A stretch of 64,000 nt of DNA from Tenacibaculum larymnensis (GCF_028829235.1 NZ_JAIWJY010000002.1:372001-436000), one strand, 5' to 3'; positions 28,994 through 39,345 are shown, counted from the stretch's first letter. The notes: generated by a model not told the origin, from the letters alone. Program-made: numbers and translations.

Positions 28994-29284
28994 ATGAGTA
29001 TTTTAATTAAACCTATTATTACAGAAAAAGCTACAAATGATAGCGAGTTAAACAACCGTTATACATTTGTTGTAAATAAGAAAGCTAACAAATTAGAAAT
29101 CAAAGGAGCTGTTGAAGCTGCTTATGGTGTAGCGATTGAATCTGTAAAAACAATGAATTATCCAGCACAAAGAAAAACTAAATACACTAAAAAAGGTTTA
29201 GTTACTGGATTAACAGGTGGATACAAGAAAGCAATCGTTCAGTTAGCTGAAGGAGAAACTATTGATTTTTATAACAATCTTTAA
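28994..29284 (+). CDS. rplW: 50S ribosomal protein L23
   Basis: The 96-residue protein starts [18 protein letters not shown], the usual L23 opening, with the typical [20 protein letters not shown] helix. It sits at the tunnel exit and forms the docking site for trigger factor and SRP. It is 8 bp after rplD and 11 bp before rplB. Confidence 0.97.
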   Translation: MSILIKPIITEKATNDSELNNRYTFVVNKKANKLEIKGAVEAAYGVAIESVKTMNYPAQRKTKYTKKGLVTGLTGGYKKAIVQLAEGETIDFYNNL

Positions 29285-29295
29285 GAAAAGACAGA

Positions 29296-30120
29296 ATGTC
29301 AGTTAGAAAATTAAAACCAATAACACCAGGTCAGCGTTTTAGAGTTGTAAATGGGTTCGACACCATTACTACTGATAAGCCGGAGAAATCTTTATTAGCT
29401 CCGAAAAAACGATCTGGAGGTCGAAACAACCAGGGTAGAATGACTACACGTAATATCGGTGGAGGTCATAAACAAAAATACCGTATTATCGATTTTAAAA
29501 GAGATAAACAAGGTGTTCCTGCAACAGTAAAAACTATCGAGTACGATCCAAACCGTACTGCATTTATTGCTTTAGTTAGTTATGCTGATGGTGAAAAGCG
29601 TTATGTGATTGCACAAAACGGATTAAAAGTAGGTCAAACAATCATTTCAGGAAAAGGAGCATCTCCAGAAGTTGGAAATGCTATGTACTTAAGTGAAATT
29701 CCATTAGGTACTACAATTTCTTGTATTGAATTACACCCAGGTCAAGGAGCTGTTATGGCTCGTTCTGCTGGAGCTTTTGCTCAGTTAGTTGCAAAAGAAG
29801 GTAAATATGCAACAGTTAAATTACCTTCTGGAGAAACAAGATTTATCTTATTAACTTGTATGGCTACAATTGGAGTAGTGTCTAACTCAGACCACCAGTT
29901 ATTAGTTTCAGGTAAAGCAGGTAGAAGTAGATGGTTAGGAAGAAGACCAAGAACAAATGCCGTTAGAATGAACCCAGTTGATCACCCAATGGGAGGTGGT
30001 GAAGGACGTTCTTCTGGAGGGCATCCAAGATCTAGAAACGGTATTCCTGCTAAAGGATTTAAGACTAGATCAAAGACCAAAGCTAGTAATAAGTATATCG
30101 TAGAACGTAGAAAGAAATAA
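29296..30120 (+). CDS. rplB: 50S ribosomal protein L2
   Basis: The 274-residue protein starts [17 protein letters not shown]; it has the RNA-binding block [20 protein letters not shown] and the conserved [19 protein letters not shown] near the C-terminus, which contains the peptidyl-transferase-linked histidine. It is required for subunit joining and tRNA binding. It lies within the compact S10 operon, 6 bp before rpsS. Confidence 0.98.
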   Translation: MSVRKLKPITPGQRFRVVNGFDTITTDKPEKSLLAPKKRSGGRNNQGRMTTRNIGGGHKQKYRIIDFKRDKQGVPATVKTIEYDPNRTAFIALVSYADGEKRYVIAQNGLKVGQTIISGKGASPEVGNAMYLSEIPLGTTISCIELHPGQGAVMARSAGAFAQLVAKEGKYATVKLPSGETRFILLTCMATIGVVSNSDHQLLVSGKAGRSRWLGRRPRTNAVRMNPVDHPMGGGEGRSSGGHPRSRNGIPAKGFKTRSKTKASNKYIVERRKK

Positions 30121-30126
30121 TAAACC

Positions 30127-30405
30127 ATGGCAAGATCATTAAAAAAAGGACCTTACGTTCACTATAAGTTAGAGAAAAAAGTGTTAGCTAACGTAGAAGC
30201 AGGTAGTAAGTCAGTTATCAAAACTTGGTCTAGAGCAAGTATGATTACTCCTGATTTCGTAGGGCAAACAATTGCAGTTCACAACGGACGTCAGTTTGTA
30301 CCAGTTTACGTTACTGAAAACATGGTAGGTCATAAATTAGGCGAATTTTCACCAACACGCTCATTTAGAGGACACGCTGGTGCAAAAAATAAAGGTAAAA
30401 AATAG
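30127..30405 (+). CDS. rpsS: 30S ribosomal protein S19
   Basis: The 92-residue protein starts [19 protein letters not shown]; the S19 signature is [20 protein letters not shown] followed by [15 protein letters not shown]. It binds the 16S head with S13. Position between rplB and rplV is standard. Confidence 0.98.
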   Translation: MARSLKKGPYVHYKLEKKVLANVEAGSKSVIKTWSRASMITPDFVGQTIAVHNGRQFVPVYVTENMVGHKLGEFSPTRSFRGHAGAKNKGKK

Positions 30406-30414
30406 TAGGAAATT

Positions 30415-30819
30415 ATGGGAAGTCGTAAACATAACATGGCAACACAGTTAAAAGAAGCTAGAAAGTCTAGAGCTTTCGCTAAGTTAACTAATTGTCCTAC
30501 ATCACCAAGAAAAATGCGCTTGGTAGCAGATTTAGTAAGAGGAGTTGAAGTAGAAAAAGCTTTACAAATCTTAAAGTTCAGTCCAAAAGAAGCATCACGT
30601 AACTTAGAAAAGTTATTATTATCAGCAATTGCTAACTGGCAAGCTAAAAATGAAGATGCAAGTATCGAAGATGCTGGATTATACGTAAAATCAATTTGTG
30701 TTGATAGCGCAGGTATGTTAAAAAGGTTAAGACCAGCTCCACAAGGTCGTGCACACAGAATTCGTAAGCGTTCTAATCACGTAACTTTAGAGTTAGGAAC
30801 TAAAAATAACAGTAATTAA
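30415..30819 (+). CDS. rplV: 50S ribosomal protein L22
   Basis: The 134-residue protein has the N-terminal extension [20 protein letters not shown] usual in this phylum, then [17 protein letters not shown] and the loop with [20 protein letters not shown] that lines the exit tunnel. A second ATG at 30436 would remove the extension; the longer form agrees with relatives. It lies 9 bp after rpsS. Confidence 0.96.
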   Translation: MGSRKHNMATQLKEARKSRAFAKLTNCPTSPRKMRLVADLVRGVEVEKALQILKFSPKEASRNLEKLLLSAIANWQAKNEDASIEDAGLYVKSICVDSAGMLKRLRPAPQGRAHRIRKRSNHVTLELGTKNNSN

Positions 30820-30830
30820 TCAAAGTAGAA

Positions 30831-31547
30831 ATGGGACAAAAGACAAATCCAATAGGAAATCGTTTAGGAATTATCAGAGGATGGGAATCTAACTGGTATG
30901 GTGGAAATGACTACGGAGATAAGATTGCAGAAGATGACAAGATAAGAAAGTATTTATATGCTAGATTATCTAAAGCAAGTGTATCAAGAGTTATTATTGA
31001 GCGTACTTTAAAGCTTGTAACCGTTACTATCACTACAGCACGTCCAGGTATCATTATTGGTAAAGGAGGTCAAGAGGTAGACAAGTTAAAAGAAGAGCTT
31101 AAGAAAATTACTGGTAAAGAAGTTCAAATTAATATTTTCGAAATTAAACGTCCAGAATTAGATGCAAAATTAGTTGCAGCTAGTATTGCACGTCAAATTG
31201 AAAACAGAATTTCTTACAAGCGAGCTACTAAAATGGCTATCGCTGCTGCAATGAGAATGAATGCGGAAGGAATTAAAGTGCAATTATCAGGTCGTTTAAA
31301 CGGAGCTGAAATGGCACGTTCTGAGCATTACAAAGAAGGAAGAATTCCTCTTTCTACCTTCAGAGCAGATATCGATTATGCACTTGTTGAATCACATACT
31401 ACATACGGAAGAATCGGTGTGAAAGTATGGATTATGAAAGGTGAGGTTTATGGAAAACGTGAGTTATCTCCATTAGTTGGACTATCTAAGCAAAAGGGTA
31501 GTGGAAACAAAGGTGGTGGTAAACGTCAACCTCGCAGAAGAAAATAA
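30831..31547 (+). CDS. rpsC: 30S ribosomal protein S3
   Basis: The 238-residue protein starts [18 protein letters not shown]; it has a KH domain with [16 protein letters not shown] and the C-terminal block [20 protein letters not shown]. The Lys/Arg/Gly-rich tail ([12 protein letters not shown]) is long. It lines the mRNA entry site with S4 and S5. Confidence 0.98.
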   Translation: MGQKTNPIGNRLGIIRGWESNWYGGNDYGDKIAEDDKIRKYLYARLSKASVSRVIIERTLKLVTVTITTARPGIIIGKGGQEVDKLKEELKKITGKEVQINIFEIKRPELDAKLVAASIARQIENRISYKRATKMAIAAAMRMNAEGIKVQLSGRLNGAEMARSEHYKEGRIPLSTFRADIDYALVESHTTYGRIGVKVWIMKGEVYGKRELSPLVGLSKQKGSGNKGGGKRQPRRRK

Positions 31548-31566
31548 TTTTTAAAAGAAATTAACA

Positions 31567-31998
31567 ATGTTACAGCCAAAAAGAGTAAAATACCGTAAGG
31601 TACAGAAGGCGAAAGGAAATATGAAAGGTAACTCTGGTAGAGGTACTCAACTTTCTAACGGAATGTTTGGTATCAAATCATTAGACCAGAACTTACTTAC
31701 CTCTCGTCAAATTGAGGCAGCTCGTATTGCGGCAACTCGTTATATGAAAAGAGAGGGGCAACTTTGGATTAAAATTTTCCCAGACAAACCAATAACAAAG
31801 AAACCGTTAGAGGTACGTATGGGTAAAGGTAAAGGAGCACCAGACCACTTTGTAGCAGTTGTAAAACCAGGTAGAATTTTGTTTGAAATTGGTGGTGTAC
31901 CAATGGAAGTAGCAAAAGAAGCTTTACGTTTAGCAGCGCAAAAACTTCCTGTAAAAACGAAGTTTGTAATAGCAAGAGATTTTGATTATAACGCTTAA
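31567..31998 (+). CDS. rplP: 50S ribosomal protein L16
   Basis: The 143-residue protein starts [20 protein letters not shown]; it contains [27 protein letters not shown] and [12 protein letters not shown] in pieces typical of L16, including the conserved Arg in [10 protein letters not shown]. It contacts the A-site tRNA elbow. It is 19 bp after rpsC. Confidence 0.97.
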   Translation: MLQPKRVKYRKVQKAKGNMKGNSGRGTQLSNGMFGIKSLDQNLLTSRQIEAARIAATRYMKREGQLWIKIFPDKPITKKPLEVRMGKGKGAPDHFVAVVKPGRILFEIGGVPMEVAKEALRLAAQKLPVKTKFVIARDFDYNA

Positions 31999-32010
31999 TT
32001 CTATTAGATC

Positions 32011-32202
32011 ATGAAACAATCAGAAATTAAAGAATTATCAACAGCTGACTTACAAGAAAAGCTAGGGGCGTTGAAGAAAAATTATACTGATCTTAAGATG
32101 GCTCACGCCATAACTCCATTGGAAAATCCATTAGAGTTACGTAGCTTAAGAAAAACTGTAGCAAGAATTGCTACAGAGTTAACTAAAAGAGAATTACAAT
32201 AA
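32011..32202 (+). CDS. rpmC: 50S ribosomal protein L29
   Basis: A 63-residue two-helix protein (MKQSEIKELSTADLQEKL, then NPLELRSLRKTVARIATEL). It lies beside L23 at the tunnel exit. It is 12 bp after rplP, in the standard L16-L29-S17 order. Confidence 0.96.
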   Translation: MKQSEIKELSTADLQEKLGALKKNYTDLKMAHAITPLENPLELRSLRKTVARIATELTKRELQ

Positions 32203-32220
32203 TTCTAGTCAGTTTTAAAG

Positions 32221-32478
32221 ATGGAAAAAAGAAATCTTAGAAAAGAGAGAATCGGTGTAGTATCTAGTAACAAGATGGAGAAGTCTATCGTTGTAAACGA
32301 GGTAAAAAGAGTAAAGCACCCAATGTACGGAAAGTTCGTATTGAAGACTAAGAAGTACGTTGCACATGACGAGAATAACGATTGCAACGAAGGTGATACT
32401 GTAAGGATCATGGAAACACGTCCTATGAGTAAATCTAAGCGTTGGAGATTAGTAGAAATCCTAGAAAGAGCTAAATAA
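32221..32478 (+). CDS. rpsQ: 30S ribosomal protein S17
   Basis: The 85-residue OB-fold protein starts [20 protein letters not shown]; it has the conserved [20 protein letters not shown] and the [18 protein letters not shown] block. It binds helix 11 of 16S rRNA early in assembly. It ends 1 bp before the rplN ATG. Confidence 0.97.
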   Translation: MEKRNLRKERIGVVSSNKMEKSIVVNEVKRVKHPMYGKFVLKTKKYVAHDENNDCNEGDTVRIMETRPMSKSKRWRLVEILERAK

Positions 32479-32479
32479 T

Positions 32480-32848
32480 ATGTTACAGACAGAATCAAGA
32501 TTAAAAGTCGCAGATAACACTGGAGCAAAAGAAGTTTTAGTGATTAGAGTTTTAGGAGGAACAAAAAAGCGTTACGCTAGCGTTGGAGATAAAATCGTAG
32601 TATCGGTAAAATCTGCAACTCCAAACGGAACTGTAAAGAAAGGTCAAGTATCTCGTGCAGTTGTTGTTCGTACTAAGAAAGAAGTTAGACGTAAAGACGG
32701 ATCATATATCAGATTTGATGATAATGCTTGTGTACTTTTAAATCCTACTGAGGAAATGAGAGGAACTCGTGTATTCGGACCTGTGGCTCGTGAATTACGT
32801 GAGAAACAATTTATGAAAATAGTATCATTAGCACCTGAGGTGTTATAA
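32480..32848 (+). CDS. rplN: 50S ribosomal protein L14
   Basis: The 122-residue protein starts [19 protein letters not shown]; the L14 signature appears as [15 protein letters not shown] and [14 protein letters not shown]. It is at the subunit interface. The start codon follows the rpsQ stop almost directly. Confidence 0.98.
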   Translation: MLQTESRLKVADNTGAKEVLVIRVLGGTKKRYASVGDKIVVSVKSATPNGTVKKGQVSRAVVVRTKKEVRRKDGSYIRFDDNACVLLNPTEEMRGTRVFGPVARELREKQFMKIVSLAPEVL

Positions 32849-32862
32849 AATCAGATTTTAAA

Positions 32863-33174
32863 ATGAAAAAATTTAAAATTAAATCAGGAGATACTGTTAA
32901 AGTTATAGCAGGAGATCACAAAGGATCTGAAGGAAAAGTTTTACAAATTCTTAAAGATAAGGATAGAGTAGTAGTAGAAGGTGTAAATATGGTGTCTAAA
33001 CACACTAAGCCAAGTGCTGCTAATCCACAAGGAGGAATTGTAAAGAAAGAAGCTCCATTACATATATCAAACGTAGCATTAACCGAAAACGGTGAAGCTG
33101 TTAGAGTAGGATATAAAGTTGAAGGAGATGATAAGAAAGTAAGAGTATCAAAAAAATCAGATAAAGCAATATAA
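32863..33174 (+). CDS. rplX: 50S ribosomal protein L24
   Basis: The 103-residue protein has the KOW motif [21 protein letters not shown] (about 9-28) and the conserved [20 protein letters not shown]. It helps to start 50S folding near the tunnel exit. It is 2 bp before rplE. Confidence 0.97.
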   Translation: MKKFKIKSGDTVKVIAGDHKGSEGKVLQILKDKDRVVVEGVNMVSKHTKPSAANPQGGIVKKEAPLHISNVALTENGEAVRVGYKVEGDDKKVRVSKKSDKAI

Positions 33175-33176
33175 CA

Positions 33177-33728
33177 ATGAGTTACGTACCAAGATTAAGA
33201 GAAGAGTACAAGAGCAGAGTTATCAAAGCTCTTACTGATGAATTTGGTTATAGCAATGTAATGCAAGTACCTAAATTACAAAAAATCGTTGTAAGTAAAG
33301 GTGTTGGTGCAGCTATAGCAGATAAGAAATTAATAGAATACGCTATTGACGAGTTAACTACTATTACAGGTCAAAAAGCAGTATCTACAATCTCTAAGAA
33401 AGACGTTGCAAACTTCAAATTACGTAAAGGAATGCCAATTGGTGCAAAGGTTACGTTAAGAGGAGACAAAATGTATGAATTTTTAGATAGATTAGTTACA
33501 GCTTCTTTACCACGTGTAAGAGACTTTAACGGTATCAAAGCAAATGGTTTTGATGGTAGAGGTAATTACAACTTAGGAATTACTGAACAAATCATCTACC
33601 CAGAGATTAATATTGATCAAGTGAAAAAAATTAGTGGTATGGATATTACATTTGTAACATCTGCAAACACTGATAAAGAAGCTAAATCATTATTAGGAGA
33701 ATTAGGATTACCATTTAAAAAGAATTAA
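33177..33728 (+). CDS. rplE: 50S ribosomal protein L5
   Basis: The 183-residue protein starts [19 protein letters not shown]; the family blocks [33 protein letters not shown] and [19 protein letters not shown] are present. It carries 5S rRNA into the central protuberance with L18. It lies 4 bp before rpsN. Confidence 0.98.
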   Translation: MSYVPRLREEYKSRVIKALTDEFGYSNVMQVPKLQKIVVSKGVGAAIADKKLIEYAIDELTTITGQKAVSTISKKDVANFKLRKGMPIGAKVTLRGDKMYEFLDRLVTASLPRVRDFNGIKANGFDGRGNYNLGITEQIIYPEINIDQVKKISGMDITFVTSANTDKEAKSLLGELGLPFKKN

Positions 33729-33732
33729 TAAG

Positions 33733-34002
33733 ATGGCTAAAGAATCAATGAAAGCGCGTGAGCGCAAAAGAGCTAAAATGGTTGCAAAGTATGCAGAAAA
33801 GAGAAAAGCTTTAAAAGAAGCTGGAGACTATGAAGCATTACAAAAGTTACCAAAAAACGCATCACCAATTAGAATGCACAACCGTTGTAAACTAACTGGA
33901 CGTCCTAAAGGATATATGCGTCAGTTCGGAATTTCACGTGTTACTTTCCGTGAAATGGCTAACCAAGGATTAATTCCAGGAGTAAAAAAAGCAAGCTGGT
34001 AA
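33733..34002 (+). CDS. rpsN: 30S ribosomal protein S14 (zinc-independent long form)
   Basis: The 89-residue protein is the long form of S14 without the CxxC zinc ribbon; it has [20 protein letters not shown] and ends with PGVKKASW. It is the last gene of the first part of the S10/spc cluster, followed by a long hairpin and a promoter instead of continuing directly into rpsH as in E. coli. Confidence 0.97.
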   Translation: MAKESMKARERKRAKMVAKYAEKRKALKEAGDYEALQKLPKNASPIRMHNRCKLTGRPKGYMRQFGISRVTFREMANQGLIPGVKKASW

Positions 34003-34023
34003 ACAGCTCTTTAAATATGTAAA

Positions 34024-34061
34024 CAAAAGGTGTATAACAATAAAAAGTTATACGCCTTTTG
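34024..34061 (+). terminator. Long hairpin after rpsN
   Basis: A 15-bp stem (CAAAAGGTGTATAAC at 34024-34038, GTTATACGCCTTTTG at 34047-34061, one G-U pair) with an 8-nt A-rich loop lies 22 bp after the rpsN stop. The following T tract is weak (TGTTTAATAT), so termination may be partial. Confidence 0.65.
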
Positions 34062-34169
34062 TGTTTAATATAAAGTTGTAACCGCTAAATATTTAAACTT
34101 CATTTTAGTTTAATATAGACTTATAAAAACGTAATATTTTGATACTAAAAATGATAATGATTAAAAAGG

Positions 34170-34199
34170 TTTGATTTTTAAAAAGTTTATGTATATTTG
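34170..34199 (+). promoter_or_regulatory. Promoter in front of rpsH
   Basis: TTTG (34170-34173), 18-nt spacer, TATATTTG (34192-34199). It would give rpsH and all downstream spc/alpha genes an independent start, with a leader of about 155 nt. Confidence 0.7.
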
Positions 34200-34202
34200 C
34201 AC

Positions 34203-34361
34203 ACTGTTTTTATAGGGTAAATTATGCCTTGTAAGTAAATACTAATGAAACAGTATAATGCCTACGAGATTTTACCCAAAAAACAATTAAATAAATATTA
34301 ACTGGTTTCAGGTTTAGTATTTGTAAAGATGCTAAAAACCAAAACCGAAAATTAATTAACT
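34203..34361 (+). ncRNA. Structured 5' leader before rpsH
   Basis: GGGTAAA (34215-34221) can pair with TTTACCC (34271-34277). ACTGTTT (34203-34209) can pair with AAACAGT (34248-34254), crossing the first stem like a pseudoknot. A third hairpin close to the start codon uses GGTTT-CA-GGTTTAG with CTAAAAACC-A-AAACC (about 34305-34352). In E. coli S8 autoregulates the spc operon through mRNA; a leader directly upstream of rpsH fits a similar role, by inference. No other gene is seen in the 359-bp gap 34003-34361. Confidence 0.5.
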
Positions 34362-34760
34362 ATGTATACAGATCCAATCGCGGATTTTCTTACTCGAGTG
34401 AGAAATGCTATTGCAGCAAATCACAGAGTAGTTGAAGTTCCTGCTTCAAAGTTGAAGAAGGAAATGACGAAGATTTTGTTCGATCAAGGTTACATTTTAA
34501 GTTATCAGTTCAATGAAGATAAAGTTCAAGGGACTATTAAGATAGCTTTAAAATACGATCGTGACACGAAAGAATCAGTAATCAGAAAGATTCAAAGAAT
34601 TTCAACACCAGGTTTACGTAGATACGTTGGCGCTAAAGAAATGCCAAGAGTATTAAACGGATTAGGTATTGCTATTGTTTCTACATCAAAAGGTGTAATG
34701 ACAAACAAAAAAGCAAGACAAGAGAACGTTGGTGGAGAAGTATTATGTTACGTTTACTAA
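34362..34760 (+). CDS. rpsH: 30S ribosomal protein S8
   Basis: The 132-residue protein starts [17 protein letters not shown]; the C-terminal signature is [20 protein letters not shown]. It binds the central domain of 16S rRNA. It is the first gene of the second spc segment, behind its own promoter and a structured leader; in E. coli S8 is the translational repressor of the spc operon. Confidence 0.98.
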   Translation: MYTDPIADFLTRVRNAIAANHRVVEVPASKLKKEMTKILFDQGYILSYQFNEDKVQGTIKIALKYDRDTKESVIRKIQRISTPGLRRYVGAKEMPRVLNGLGIAIVSTSKGVMTNKKARQENVGGEVLCYVY

Positions 34761-34775
34761 AAAACATTTTGTAAG

Positions 34776-35321
34776 ATGAGTAGAATAGGAAAGAATCCAA
34801 TCGCATTGCCACAAGGTGTTGAAGTAAAAGTAGACGGAAATGTGGTTACAGTAAAAGGAAAATTAGGAGAGTTAACTCAAGAAATTAAGTCTGGAATTAC
34901 TGTAAAAGTTGAAGATGGTACTATCACTTTAGAGAGACCATCAGAAAGTAAAGATCATAGAGCTGCACATGGTTTATACCGTGCTTTAATCAATAATATG
35001 GTTGAAGGTGTAAGCAAAGGATTTACTAAAGAGTTAGAGTTAGTAGGTGTTGGTTATAGAGCATCTAACCAAGGACAAAAGTTAGATTTAGCCTTAGGTT
35101 TCTCTCACAATATTGTAATAGATTTAGCTCCAGAAGTTAAGGTTGAAACAGTATCTGAAAAAGGTAAGAATCCAATCGTAAAATTAACTTCACATGACAA
35201 GCAATTAGTTGGTCAAGTTGCAGCAAAAATTCGTTCATTCCGTAAGCCAGAACCTTACAAAGGAAAAGGAATTAAGTTTGTAGGAGAAGTATTAAGAAGA
35301 AAAGCAGGTAAATCTGCATAA
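34776..35321 (+). CDS. rplF: 50S ribosomal protein L6
   Basis: The 181-residue protein starts MSRIGKNPIALPQGVEV; two similar alpha/beta domains follow, and the L6 signature is PEPYKGKGIKFVGEVLRRK. It lies near the sarcin-ricin loop. It is 15 bp after rpsH. Confidence 0.98.
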   Translation: MSRIGKNPIALPQGVEVKVDGNVVTVKGKLGELTQEIKSGITVKVEDGTITLERPSESKDHRAAHGLYRALINNMVEGVSKGFTKELELVGVGYRASNQGQKLDLALGFSHNIVIDLAPEVKVETVSEKGKNPIVKLTSHDKQLVGQVAAKIRSFRKPEPYKGKGIKFVGEVLRRKAGKSA

Positions 35322-35339
35322 TAAATAAGAGAAATTATT

Positions 35340-35690
35340 ATGGCATTATCAAAGCTTGAAAGAAGACAACGAATTAAGCATAGAATTAGAAAGATTGTTA
35401 CAGGAACAGCTGAAAAACCAAGATTATCAGTTTTCAGAAGTAACAAAGAAATCTATGCTCAGTTAATCGATGACGTTGCTGGTGTTACATTAGCATCTGC
35501 ATCATCAAGAGATAAAGAAATTACATCTAGTTCTAAAGCAGAAGCGGCTACAGCTGTAGGTAAAGCTATTGCTGAAAAAGCTGTAAAGGCTGGTGTTGAT
35601 ACTGTTGCTTTTGACCGTAACGGATATTTATACCACGGAAGAGTTAAAGTATTAGCAGACGCTGCAAGAGAAGCTGGTTTAAAATTTTAA
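35340..35690 (+). CDS. rplR: 50S ribosomal protein L18
   Basis: The 116-residue protein starts [20 protein letters not shown] and has [18 protein letters not shown]; it ends [17 protein letters not shown]. It binds 5S rRNA with L5. It is 18 bp after rplF and 11 bp before rpsE. Confidence 0.97.
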   Translation: MALSKLERRQRIKHRIRKIVTGTAEKPRLSVFRSNKEIYAQLIDDVAGVTLASASSRDKEITSSSKAEAATAVGKAIAEKAVKAGVDTVAFDRNGYLYHGRVKVLADAAREAGLKF

Positions 35691-35701
35691 GAAATTATAT
35701 T

Positions 35702-36223
35702 ATGTTAGGATATAAAAACGTAGAAAGAGTAAAACCAAGCGGATTAGAGCTTGTAGATAAATTAGTAGGTGTACAACGTGTTACCAAAGTAACTAAAGGA
35801 GGTAGAGCATTCGGATTCTCTGCAATCGTAGTAGTTGGAGATGGTAACGGTGTTGTAGGTCACGGATTAGGAAAGTCTAAAGATGTTTCTTCTGCAATTG
35901 CTAAAGCAGTAGAAGATGCAAAGAAAAATTTAGTACGTATCCCTATTTTAGAAGGAACATTACCGCACGAACAAAAAGGTAAATTTGGTGGAGCGAAAGT
36001 ATTCATCAAGCCTGCTTCACACGGTACCGGGGTTATTGCTGGGGGTGCTGTACGTTTAGTATTAGAAGCTGTAGGTATTAAAGACGTATTATCAAAGTCT
36101 CAAGGATCATCAAACCCTCACAACGTAGTAAAAGCAACTTTTGATGCTTTATTACAATTACGTAGTGCTGCTACTATTGCTAAGCAAAGAGGTATATCTT
36201 TAGAGAAAGTTTTTAACGGTTAA
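35702..36223 (+). CDS. rpsE: 30S ribosomal protein S5
   Basis: The 173-residue protein has the dsRNA-binding-like N-terminal motif [20 protein letters not shown] and the C-terminal ATP-GxG region [19 protein letters not shown]. It is part of the accuracy centre with S4 and S12. Note the Gly/Lys block typical of the spectinomycin-linked loop (TKGGRAF). Confidence 0.98.
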   Translation: MLGYKNVERVKPSGLELVDKLVGVQRVTKVTKGGRAFGFSAIVVVGDGNGVVGHGLGKSKDVSSAIAKAVEDAKKNLVRIPILEGTLPHEQKGKFGGAKVFIKPASHGTGVIAGGAVRLVLEAVGIKDVLSKSQGSSNPHNVVKATFDALLQLRSAATIAKQRGISLEKVFNG

Positions 36224-36234
36224 AATTTAAGACG

Positions 36235-36417
36235 ATGAGTAAAATTAGAGTTACACAAGTAAAAAGTCAAATCGGTCGCCTTAAAAATCAAAAAAGAACG
36301 TTAGAGGCGTTAGGTTTACGTAAAATGAACCAAACTGTAGAACATGAAGCATCAGCTACAATTTTGGGTATGGTAAGTAAAGTTTCACACTTAGTTTCTG
36401 TTGAAGAAATTAAATAA
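36235..36417 (+). CDS. rpmD: 50S ribosomal protein L30
   Basis: The 60-residue protein (MSKIRVTQVKSQIGRLKNQK, then TLEALGLRKMNQTVEHE) is a short L30 of normal bacterial length. It is 11 bp after rpsE and 12 bp before rplO. Confidence 0.96.
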   Translation: MSKIRVTQVKSQIGRLKNQKRTLEALGLRKMNQTVEHEASATILGMVSKVSHLVSVEEIK

Positions 36418-36429
36418 GACAATATAAAG

Positions 36430-36879
36430 ATGAGTTTACACAACTTAAAACCAGCAGCAGGATCTACAAAAAGCGGTAAAAGAATCGCTCGTGGAGAAGG
36501 TTCTGGTCACGGAGGTACCTCTACAAGAGGACATAAAGGAGCTAAATCTCGTTCTGGTTATTCTCGTAAAATAGGATTTGAAGGAGGACAAATGCCACTT
36601 CAAAGACGTGTGCCTAAATTTGGTTTCACTAACATTAATCGTAAAGAATATGTTGGTGTAAATTTAGACAAGTTACAATCATTAGTAGATAACGGAAAGA
36701 TAACAGATACAGTAAATTTAGATGTTTTAGTAGAAAACAGATTAGCTCGTAAAAACGACTTAGTAAAAATATTAGGTGGTGGAGAGTTAAAAGCTAAATT
36801 AAATATAACTGTACATAAATTTACAGCATCAGCTAAAGCAGCTATCGAAGCAGCAGGAGGTGAAGCAGTAACATTATAA
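36430..36879 (+). CDS. rplO: 50S ribosomal protein L15
   Basis: The 149-residue protein starts MSLHNLKPAAGSTKSGKRIA; the Gly/Arg-rich N-terminus GRGEGSGHGGTSTRGHKGA-like stretch and GFEGGQMPLQRRVPKFGF are characteristic. It helps in late 50S assembly. It is 9 bp before secY. Confidence 0.97.
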   Translation: MSLHNLKPAAGSTKSGKRIARGEGSGHGGTSTRGHKGAKSRSGYSRKIGFEGGQMPLQRRVPKFGFTNINRKEYVGVNLDKLQSLVDNGKITDTVNLDVLVENRLARKNDLVKILGGGELKAKLNITVHKFTASAKAAIEAAGGEAVTL

Positions 36880-36888
36880 GAATTGTAA

Positions 36889-38211
36889 ATGATGAATTTT
36901 ATAAATACTTTAAAAGACATTTGGAAGATTGAAGAGTTAAAAGAGAAATTACTTTTAACCTTAGGTTTAATCGCTGTTTACCGTTTCATGGCAGCAGTTC
37001 CATTACCAGGAATTGATCCTACTCAGTTAGCAGCATTAAAAGACAGTACTGACAGTGGACTTTTAGGTTTATTAAACGCATTTACAGGTGGGGCATTTGC
37101 TAGAGCGTCAGTAATGGCACTTGGTATAATGCCTTATATTTCTGCATCTATTGTAGTTCAGTTAATGGGAATCGCAGTACCATATTTGCAAAAACTACAA
37201 AAAGATGGAGAAAGTGGACGTAAGAAGATTACGCAAATAACAAGATGGCTTACAATTGCTATTACATTGTTTCAGGCGCCAACCTATATTGGAGTAATCC
37301 AAAATCAAATGGGTTTACCGCAAGAAGCATTCTTAGTAACAGGAGCAACATTTTGGGTATCATCTATCATTCTTTTAAGTGCAGGAACAATTTTTGCAAT
37401 GTGGTTAGGAGAGCGTATTACTGATAAAGGAGTTGGTAATGGAATATCATTATTAATTACCGTAGGTATTATAGCAAACTTCCCAGCAGCATTCATACAA
37501 GAATTAGTTTCAAAGCAAACTGCAGGTGCTGGAGGAATTATGATGATTTTAATCGAATTAATAGTTTGGTTTGTAGTAATCTTGTTAACCGTATTATTAG
37601 TTACAGCAGTACGTAAAGTAGCCGTTCAATACGCACGTCGTACAGCAGTTACAAACATTAAAGATGTTGATGGCGCAAGACAGTACATTCCTTTAAAATT
37701 GAATGCAGCTGGAGTAATGCCAATTATCTTTGCACAAGCTATTATGTTTTTACCAATAGCATTAGGGCAAAAATACCCAGCATTAAACAGTTTAACTGAT
37801 ATAAACGGTTTATGGTATAACGTTATATTTGCTTTATTAATTATTGTCTTTAGTTACTTTTATACAGCTATTACTATTCCAACAAATAAAATGGCGGAAG
37901 ATTTAAAGAGAAGTAATGGTTTTGTTCCAGGTTATAAGCCAGGTGAAGAAACAGCTAATTTCTTAGATTCAGTATTGTCGAAAATTACATTACCAGGATC
38001 TATTTTCTTAGCAGCTTTATCTATTTTACCAGCAATTATTGTAAAGTTTGGAGTTACTCAAAACTGGGCAATGTTTTATGGAGGAACATCATTAATCATT
38101 ATGGTAGGAGTTGCAATAGACACTATTCAGCAAATAAACTCGTATTTATTAAACAGTCGTTATGATGGTTTAATGAAAACAGGTAACAGTAACAGAAAAT
38201 CATTAAAATAA
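36889..38211 (+). CDS. secY: Preprotein translocase channel SecY
   Basis: The 440-residue protein has ten membrane segments. Early blocks include [16 protein letters not shown] and [26 protein letters not shown]; the plug/lateral-gate region and the cytoplasmic loop [22 protein letters not shown] are well conserved. With SecE and SecG it forms the Sec channel in the inner membrane. It sits in the usual rplO-secY-infA order; adk and map, often between secY and infA elsewhere, are absent. Confidence 0.98.
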   Translation: MMNFINTLKDIWKIEELKEKLLLTLGLIAVYRFMAAVPLPGIDPTQLAALKDSTDSGLLGLLNAFTGGAFARASVMALGIMPYISASIVVQLMGIAVPYLQKLQKDGESGRKKITQITRWLTIAITLFQAPTYIGVIQNQMGLPQEAFLVTGATFWVSSIILLSAGTIFAMWLGERITDKGVGNGISLLITVGIIANFPAAFIQELVSKQTAGAGGIMMILIELIVWFVVILLTVLLVTAVRKVAVQYARRTAVTNIKDVDGARQYIPLKLNAAGVMPIIFAQAIMFLPIALGQKYPALNSLTDINGLWYNVIFALLIIVFSYFYTAITIPTNKMAEDLKRSNGFVPGYKPGEETANFLDSVLSKITLPGSIFLAALSILPAIIVKFGVTQNWAMFYGGTSLIIMVGVAIDTIQQINSYLLNSRYDGLMKTGNSNRKSLK

Positions 38212-38212
38212 T

Positions 38213-38428
38213 ATGGCTAAACAACCAGCAATTCAACAAGACGGAACCATTACAGAAGCATTATCAAATGCAATGTTTCGAGTAGAATTAGAGAACGGAC
38301 ATATTGTTACGGCTCACATTTCAGGAAAAATGCGTATGCATTATATCAAACTATTACCAGGAGATAAGGTAAAGTTAGAAATGAGTCCGTATGATTTATC
38401 AAAGGCAAGAATTACTTACAGATATTAA
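38213..38428 (+). CDS. infA: Translation initiation factor IF-1
   Basis: The 71-residue S1-like OB-fold protein ([58 protein letters not shown]) binds the A site of the 30S subunit. It begins one base after the secY stop, and rpmJ follows 12 bp later. Confidence 0.97.
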   Translation: MAKQPAIQQDGTITEALSNAMFRVELENGHIVTAHISGKMRMHYIKLLPGDKVKLEMSPYDLSKARITYRY

Positions 38429-38440
38429 AAACACACACTG

Positions 38441-38557
38441 ATGAAAGTAAGAGCATCATTAAAGAAAAGAAGTGCCGACTGCAAAATTGTACGCAGAAAA
38501 GGCAGATTATATGTAATTAACAAAAAGAATCCTAGATTTAAACAAAGACAAGGGTAG
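38441..38557 (+). CDS. rpmJ: 50S ribosomal protein L36
   Basis: A 38-residue gene: [20 protein letters not shown], then [18 protein letters not shown]. It matches L36 in length and pattern. Only one of the usual zinc ligand cysteines is left in the first half (SADCKIV instead of CxxC), and no His ligand is evident at the end, so it belongs to the zinc-independent (C-minus) type. It is 12 bp after infA and 2 bp before rpsM. Confidence 0.93.
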   Translation: MKVRASLKKRSADCKIVRRKGRLYVINKKNPRFKQRQG

Positions 38558-38559
38558 TT

Positions 38560-38925
38560 ATGGCAAGAATCGCAGGTATAGATATTCCAAAGAATAAAAG
38601 AGGTGTTATCGCTTTAACTTACATCTTTGGTATAGGAAGAAGCAGAGCTAAAGAAGTTTTAGCAGCTGCCAATATAGATGAAAGTATCAAAGTTCAAGAC
38701 TGGACTGATGATCAAATTGCAGCAATTCGTGAGCAAGTTGGAACTTACACTATTGAAGGTGAGTTACGTTCTGAAGTTCAATTAAGCATTAAACGTTTAA
38801 TGGACATCGGATGTCAAAGAGGTATTCGTCACAGACTTGGTTTACCATTACGTGGACAAAGAACAAAGAATAACTCTCGTACAAGAAAAGGTAAGAGAAA
38901 AACTGTAGCTAACAAGAAAAAATAA
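38560..38925 (+). CDS. rpsM: 30S ribosomal protein S13
   Basis: The 121-residue protein starts [19 protein letters not shown]; the H2TH region is [19 protein letters not shown] and the C-terminus [20 protein letters not shown] is typical. It contacts P-site tRNA and bridges to the 50S subunit. It is 33 bp before rpsK. Confidence 0.98.
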   Translation: MARIAGIDIPKNKRGVIALTYIFGIGRSRAKEVLAAANIDESIKVQDWTDDQIAAIREQVGTYTIEGELRSEVQLSIKRLMDIGCQRGIRHRLGLPLRGQRTKNNSRTRKGKRKTVANKKK

Positions 38926-38958
38926 TCATTGATTATTTTTTACTAATAGTAAAGAATT

Positions 38959-39345
38959 ATGGCAAAGTCTAAAGTAACAAAAAAACGTAAAGTTGTAATA
39001 GAGTCAGTTGGTGAAGCACACGTAACTGCATCTTTCAACAATATTATTATTTCTTTAACAAACAAAAAAGGTGACGTTATTTCTTGGTCATCTGCAGGGA
39101 AAATGGGCTTCAGAGGTTCTAAAAAGAACACTCCTTACGCAGCTCAGTTAGCGGCAGAAGATTGTGCAAACGTTGCTAAAGAAGCAGGTTTACGTAAAGT
39201 AAAAGTGTACGTTAAAGGACCAGGTAACGGTAGAGAATCTGCAATCAGATCTATCCACAATTCAGGTATCGAGGTAACAGAAATCATTGATGTTACTCCA
39301 ATTCCTCACAACGGATGTCGTCCACCTAAAAGAAGAAGAGTATAA
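38959..39345 (+). CDS. rpsK: 30S ribosomal protein S11
   Basis: The 128-residue protein has the S11 signature [20 protein letters not shown] and ends [18 protein letters not shown]. It lies on the 30S platform. The stop codon is inside a 26-bp perfect palindrome. rpsD does not follow directly; a 133-bp structured leader lies between. Confidence 0.98.
   Translation: MAKSKVTKKRKVVIESVGEAHVTASFNNIIISLTNKKGDVISWSSAGKMGFRGSKKNTPYAAQLAAEDCANVAKEAGLRKVKVYVKGPGNGRESAIRSIHNSGIEVTEIIDVTPIPHNGCRPPKRRRV

Noticed and set aside
32205..32528. 107-residue minus-strand ORF over rpsQ and rplN
   Set aside because: It overlaps two certain ribosomal protein genes and is low-complexity Leu/Ser/Thr-rich, as expected of antisense AT-rich DNA.
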